Positions 24,235 to 30,051 of a DNA stretch of 30,051 nucleotides are shown here, piece by piece. This stretch comes from an uncultured Bacteroides sp. (GTDB taxonomy: Bacteria; Bacteroidota; Bacteroidia; Bacteroidales; Bacteroidaceae). A model generated the notes under the pieces. That model had not been told where the DNA came from. It ran no database searches and worked only from the letters and a program-made list of their open reading frames with translations. Within the stretch, counting starts at the first letter, position 1. Every line of letters begins with the position of its first letter. Location of the stretch: contig USEY01000048.1 in NCBI GenBank assembly GCA_900553815.1, forward strand, positions 1 to 30,051, in the 5' to 3' direction. The position numbers and the translations under genes are program-made.

Positions 24235-24837
24235 CTAAAAATTAATATCCAGCATATAGGCCAGCGAATAGGTCACAAGACACCACTGGCAAGGCAACTC
24301 GTGCTCAGGAGGAGTCATGCGGAACCAGTGCGTACATTGCAAATTCTTCTCTGCTCCTGCCCCCATGTCCTTCTTGGCCTGCACCATCAAGTCTTCCAGC
24401 TTCTCATCCGCAACCTCGGCCGAGGGAAGCAGCAACAACGTCTTCAGGTTTTCGCTATTCAAGAGCAGCGTCAGCAGGTCAAAGTAGAGATGCTCGTCCG
24501 TAGCCAATCCTTCGGCCGTCACGCAGGCAAAGGAGAATTCTCCCAACGGAGTAGCACAAGCCTTGCCATCCAGCTCTGCCAACGAGTCGGGCACACAGCA
24601 CACCAGCTTCTTATCTCCGCCGGCAGCATGAAGCAACAACACCTGCACCTCGTCTCCTTCGCCACGCACACCCGCGTCCAGCAACAGGCAGGTCAGCCAT
24701 TCCACCAAATCCAGCCGCGGAAGCTCTCGCCCCAGCCGTTCGCCCATAATCTGACGCACATTGCTCACCCATCCGTTCAGGAAAGCCACATCGAGCAAGA
24801 CCACATTCTCCGAAAATTTTATATCTGTATTGTTCAT
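24235..24837 (-). CDS. Conserved hypothetical protein, DUF6621-like
   Basis: Taking the ATG at 24837 (MNNTDIKFSENVVLLDVAFL) gives 200 residues; ATG 24843 is an alternative. An earlier in-frame start at 24882 would overlap the promoter box at 24879-24887 and is rejected. The sequence begins with a hydrophobic strand, has many Leu-rich segments (LVEWLTCLLLDAG, VQVLLLHAAGG, DLLTLLLNSENLKTLLLLPS) and no signal peptide, so it is cytoplasmic. I recall a Bacteroides family with the same opening (IKFSExVVLxDVAFLN) classed as DUF6621. No function is known. Confidence 0.75.
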   Translation of the reverse strand: MNNTDIKFSENVVLLDVAFLNGWVSNVRQIMGERLGRELPRLDLVEWLTCLLLDAGVRGEGDEVQVLLLHAAGGDKKLVCCVPDSLAELDGKACATPLGEFSFACVTAEGLATDEHLYFDLLTLLLNSENLKTLLLLPSAEVADEKLEDLMVQAKKDMGAGAEKNLQCTHWFRMTPPEHELPCQWCLVTYSLAYMLDINF

Positions 24838-24878
24838 AAACATATAACGATTGGTAGTAGAAACTACTTGTTGAGAGT

Positions 24879-24887
24879 GCAAAGATA
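24879..24887 (-). promoter_or_regulatory. Candidate -7 box for the DUF6621-like gene
   Basis: On the minus strand TATCTTTGC is identical to the -7 box of the small RNA at 8460-8468. The expected -33 position does not read TTTG. Transcription would start near 24872, about 30 bp before the chosen ATG. Confidence 0.5.
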
Positions 24888-24981
24888 ATATAAAACTTCA
24901 GACGGGCGCCATGCTGCCCCTACATACATCCCAAGTAAAAATTTCCTCCAAGTCCTGCATGCCCGGCAGATGCGGCAGGAG

Positions 24982-25803
24982 CTACCTGTCCCTCAACCTG
25001 TTCTTACCAAAGAAAACACCCGGCGACATGCCCGTCACCTGCCTGAAGACCCGGTTGAAGTGGTTGGGCGTACTGAAGCCGGCCTCGTAGGCCACCTGTT
25101 GCAAGGTCTTGCCACCGTCGGAAAACAGCTCAATGGCACGCACCACGCGCTGGTGGTTCATATAGTCGGCAAAGCGTATGCCCGACGCATGGAGCAAGCG
25201 GCTGAGATTGCGTACCGAAAAGCCAAACTCGGCCGCCACCCGGTCTATCCGCAACCCGTCGCCCAAGTGCTCCATCATGTAGTCCAGGATGGGGTGCAGG
25301 CGCATGTCGTTGGGCACCACGAGGGTCTTCAGCCAAATGCCCGATGCCGGACACATGGAAGGCAATAGCCTGAAGAAGCTCAGCGTAAACTCATAAAGTT
25401 CGGGAGCCAAGGCATACTCAATCTTCGTGCCCTTGGAGGCTATGTACTTCAGGTTTTCGGCTATCATGGCATTGATGGCATAGATGGAAAACTCCGTGCA
25501 TGAAGGCCGATGCGCCTCTTCCGCCCAGTCCACATAGTAAATGACAAGCGACACCTGCCTGTTCTTGCTACACAGCTCGTGCTCCACGTTTTTAGGAATC
25601 CAGCCTATATGCTTCTCGGGCACAAAATAGCTTGTGCTGCCTATCTGCACATGCAAGGTGCCCGACAGGGTATAGATAATCTGGTGTTTGTTGTGCGAAT
25701 GCCCCGACAGGCTTATCTCCTCCCACCCCGTCTTCTTGATGAATATTTCCTCCTGCGCGGAGTCCTTTATGCTCGATATGTAGGCACGTTGTTCGTTGTT
25801 CAT
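24982..25803 (-). CDS. AraC-family transcriptional regulator
   Basis: The 273-residue protein has an N-terminal cupin-like sensor (about 30-100, with GHSHNKHQIIYTLSGTLHVQ) and a C-terminal double helix-turn-helix (about 185-268). The second helix pair is in TLQQVAYEAGFSTPNHFNRVFR, followed by the typical TGMSPGVFF. It is divergent from the broken TolC-like gene with overlapping promoter boxes, so it was probably the local regulator of that efflux operon. With the operon damaged, its remaining target is unclear. The reading frame is intact. Confidence 0.92.
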   Translation of the reverse strand: MNNEQRAYISSIKDSAQEEIFIKKTGWEEISLSGHSHNKHQIIYTLSGTLHVQIGSTSYFVPEKHIGWIPKNVEHELCSKNRQVSLVIYYVDWAEEAHRPSCTEFSIYAINAMIAENLKYIASKGTKIEYALAPELYEFTLSFFRLLPSMCPASGIWLKTLVVPNDMRLHPILDYMMEHLGDGLRIDRVAAEFGFSVRNLSRLLHASGIRFADYMNHQRVVRAIELFSDGGKTLQQVAYEAGFSTPNHFNRVFRQVTGMSPGVFFGKNRLRDR

Positions 25804-25858
25804 GTCCCTTATTTTGGCTCAAAATGATAAGGATATTGCAGAATATGCAAATTCGGTA

Positions 25859-25890
25859 CAAAAGTAATGCTTTAATTTTGCAGCATCAAA
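25859..25890 (-). promoter_or_regulatory. Promoter of the AraC-family gene
   Basis: On the minus strand TTTG (25890-25887), 20 bp, then TACTTTTG (25866-25859) matches both promoter elements. It interlocks with the plus-strand -7 box at 25873-25881, so the two divergent transcripts compete for the same DNA. Confidence 0.65.
25873..25881 (+). promoter_or_regulatory. Candidate -7 box of the degraded efflux operon
   Basis: TAATTTTGC matches TAnnTTTG plus C, 32 bp before the ATG at 25913. The -33 region is poor (ATTCGG), consistent with a promoter that needs an activator such as the adjacent AraC protein. Confidence 0.5.
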
Positions 25891-25912
25891 TTTTTGAAGA
25901 GACAATAACAAT

Positions 25913-26839
25913 ATGCTATTCATTTTCAGACAATTGAGAGCCAGGTTCGCGTACCTGGCACTTTTTCTTTTCTCCACCACCAGCCCGTATGCACAAGAGC
26001 GTGTATTTACCTTGAAGGAGTTATTTTCACTGGCCGACAAGAACAGCAAGGAGATTCGCTTCCACCAGCTCGCCATCCGCGAGGCCGAACAAGGCGTCAA
26101 GGTGGCCCGCAATGCCTACCTGCCATCGCTCAGTGTCAAGGCCTAAGCCTCGTACATTGGCGACGGATGCATGACCGACCGCGACTTTTCCAACGCCATC
26201 CATGCCGACATGCCCCATTGGGGAAACTCGTTCGTCGTCAAAGCCCAGCAGGTGCTCTATGCCGGCGGAGGCATACGTAGCGGCGTAAGGCAGAGCCAGC
26301 TGGAAAAGCAGATAGCCGAACAAGAGCACCTCAATAGCCGGCAAGACCTGCGCTTCATGCTGGCGGGCTATTACCTCGACCTCTTCCAGCTTCGCAACCA
26401 GGAGCTGGTCTACCGCAAGAACATCGAACAGACCCGCCTGCTCGTCAAGGACATGCAGGCCGCCTACCGCCAAGGCACCGCACTGAAGAGCGACATCACC
26501 CGCTACGAACTACAGCTTCAGAACCTTGAGCTTGGCCTGACCTCGACCGCCAACCGCCTCAACGTGCTGAACCACCGACTGGTCACCACCCTTGGCATCG
26601 AGCCCGGCACGCACATCGTGCCCGACACCCTTTACCTGAAGCAGGTACTCATTGAAGAGCGGCAAGAGAGTGAATGGGCGGCAGGCATAGGCGCGTCGCC
26701 CACCATGCAACTGGCCGGCCTGGGCATCAAGCTCGAACAGAACCGCAGGAAGCTGATTCAATCCGAACAGCTGCCCCACATCAGCCTTTCGGCCACCTCT
26801 ACAACCTCGTGTCGCAACAGACCATACTCACCAGCCTGA
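25913..26839 (+). pseudogene. TolC-like outer-membrane efflux protein, disrupted and 3'-truncated
   Basis: The first 77 codons give a signal peptide ending SPYAQ and a TolC-type start (FTLKELFSLADKNSKEIR, then REAEQGVKVARNAYLPSLSV). A TAA at 26144-26146 interrupts the frame, but the same frame continues straight after it with ASYIGDGCMTDRDF and the typical AGGGIRSGVRQSQLEKQIAEQE. Homology-like sequence holds through NRRKLIQSEQLPHISLSA (about 26797), then changes to unrelated residues and stops at 26839. A full TolC homologue would be roughly 100-130 residues longer. So the gene has both a nonsense codon and a lost 3' end. The stop is read directly; the ancestral function is inferred from the family. 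Confidence 0.85.
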
Positions 26840-26943
26840 AGGAGCTCTTCGGCATCATCTGCATTTGCGGCACCCTCCTGCTGGTGTGCATCTTCACCTA
26901 CAGGCTCTGGAAGAGGCACATCCCCCTGCGCTACAGGGACTGA
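26788..26943 (+). pseudogene. Residual C-terminus of a membrane transporter (probably MFS/EmrB-like)
   Basis: In a frame different from the TolC remnant, 26788-26943 encodes about 51 residues beginning [20 protein letters not shown], with a hydrophobic segment ([16 protein letters not shown]) and a basic end ([13 protein letters not shown]) before TGA. This is what the last transmembrane helix and tail of a drug:H+ antiporter looks like, and operons of AraC, TolC, HlyD-like and MFS genes are common in Bacteroides. The body of the gene and any HlyD-like gene are missing. The transporter family is an inference from one helix and context. Confidence 0.6.
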
Positions 26944-26977
26944 TGCGGGCTGGCAAGGAATCCTTGTCACAAAATCG

Positions 26978-27021
26978 GCCATTTTGTCATTGTATTTCAT
27001 CACTCCGCTGCCATTTTGTCT
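26978..27021 (+). promoter_or_regulatory. Paired upstream repeats before clpB (candidate activator sites)
   Basis: GCCATTTTGTCA (26978-26989) and GCCATTTTGTCT (27010-27021) are almost identical and start 32 bp apart, about three helical turns. The first also forms an inverted repeat with ACAAAAT at 26969-26975. They lie 15-60 bp upstream of the -24/-12 element. Confidence 0.5.
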
Positions 27022-27032
27022 CCTTTCGGGCG

Positions 27033-27048
27033 TTGGCAAATCTTTTGC
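27033..27048 (+). promoter_or_regulatory. Sigma-54-type -24/-12 promoter of clpB
   Basis: TTGGCA (27033-27038) and TTGC (27045-27048) place GG and GC exactly 10 bases apart, matching the sigma-54 consensus YTGGCACG-N4-TTGC at ten of its informative positions. The expected start is near 27060, giving a leader of about 44 bases with GGAG at 27091-27094 before the ATG. No comparably good TTTG-N19-TAnnTTTG promoter is visible in this gap. Confidence 0.6.
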
Positions 27049-27103
27049 CGTACACTTGGCGTCAGAACGACAGACAAACAAAGAAAGAAAGGAGAATAAC
27101 GAT

Positions 27104-29698
<2,595 letters not shown>

Positions 29699-29724
29699 AA
29701 TCATTTTCCATGCCAATAAAGACC

Positions 29725-29776
29725 AAAGACGGTCGCATATCTCCCCCGTCGGGGAGTATGCAGCCGTCTTTTTTTT
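29725..29776 (+). terminator. Strong terminator after clpB
   Basis: AAAGACGG pairs with CCGTCTTT, GCATA with TATGC and CTCCCC with GGGGAG in one long stem, followed by eight T residues (29769-29776). Confidence 0.92.
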
Positions 29777-29865
29777 GTGTGTTTATAGTCAAACAAAATT
29801 GCTTGGAGGATTTTCAGGAGCTATTCGGAGAATTATCGGCCAATACCTCTCTCTTCAAAGTCCAT

Positions 29866-30046
29866 ACTATTGGCTTTTAACTTCTAACTTAAGTTTCTGA
29901 TTTGATATTTCGCTGGAAGTTAAGAAGTTATAGAAGTTATCACTTTGCTTTGCTCTGTTAGAAGTTAAAGCCGATAGTCTTGCAAAAGAAAAAATGGGCA
30001 GTAACAGGTCTATTGGCCTTTAACTTCTAAGCCCGCCCTGGCGGGC
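29866..30046. repeat. Dispersed-type inverted repeat cluster at the right edge
   Basis: A 23-bp arm at 29866-29888 (contains TTTTAACTTCTAAC) is inverted at 29957-29978 (GTTAGAAGTTAAAGCC) with about two differences. A third copy in the first orientation lies at 30010-30030 and ends in a palindrome GCCCGCC-CT-GGCGGGC (30031-30046). Between the arms GAAGTTA occurs three times at 29916, 29924 and 29933. No gene is visible from 29777 to the end of the window. Confidence 0.7.
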
Positions 30047-30051
30047 GATAA

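Noticed and set aside
26674..26943. 89-codon frame read as an independent gene
   Set aside because: Its first half is an out-of-frame reading of TolC-like sequence; only the last 51 codons look real, and they fit a truncated transporter tail.

Overview
The window looks like a chromosomal segment of a gut Bacteroidales bacterium, most likely Bacteroides or Phocaeicola (inference). The evidence is the gene families (two lipoproteins of Bacteroides type, an ECF sigma/FecR/TonB-receptor cassette with an STN domain, a fimbrillin-like GLUG lipoprotein, a DUF6621-like protein) and the repeated promoter core TAnnTTTG typical of the phylum, with few strong Shine-Dalgarno sites. No plasmid, phage or IS gene, tRNA, rRNA or CRISPR array was seen.

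Layout. 1-241: 3' end of gapA and its terminator. 454-6629 (+): a compact housekeeping run of a periplasmic M3 dipeptidase, a small lipoprotein, dCMP deaminase, a CtpA-type S41 protease, 5-formyl-THF cyclo-ligase and a PHP phosphatase, closed by a two-way terminator. 6730-8192 (-): recF followed by a DciA-like (DUF721) gene. 8253-9510: about 1.25 kb without protein genes, holding a small-RNA gene with its own promoter and terminator, a degenerate 22-bp tandem repeat, a perfect 13-bp hairpin and a dense cluster of TTCAC motifs. 9511-14307 (+): bifunctional nuclease, rsmE, a DUF4836-type lipoprotein, and an ABC ATPase with an FtsX/MacB-like permease.

14327-19030 (-): an outer-membrane protein, an ECF sigma factor with a hydrophobic tail, a FecR-type anti-sigma factor and a TonB-dependent receptor with an STN signalling domain. 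The last three genes overlap or nearly touch, as expected for one trans-envelope signalling unit. 19502-21764 (+): a 42-residue peptide gene followed by a 698-residue surface lipoprotein. 21852-24837 (-): a COG0523/CobW GTPase with a histidine-rich loop, a LysR regulator and a DUF6621-like protein, with a 7-bp repeat array between the last two. 24982-26943: an AraC regulator divergent from the wreck of an efflux operon. The TolC-like gene has an in-frame stop and then runs straight into the last ~50 codons of what looks like a multidrug transporter gene, so the middle of the operon appears deleted. 27104-29698 (+): clpB, preceded by an excellent sigma-54-type -24/-12 element and paired upstream repeats. 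29777-30051: a cluster of dispersed-type inverted repeats running off the window edge.

The observations I rate most worth following are the sigma-54-like control of clpB, the deletion scar in the efflux operon, the tiny conserved-looking peptide upstream of the fimbrillin/GLUG lipoprotein, and the small RNA with its unusual repeat-rich neighbourhood. All family names come from reading the sequence without database searches.
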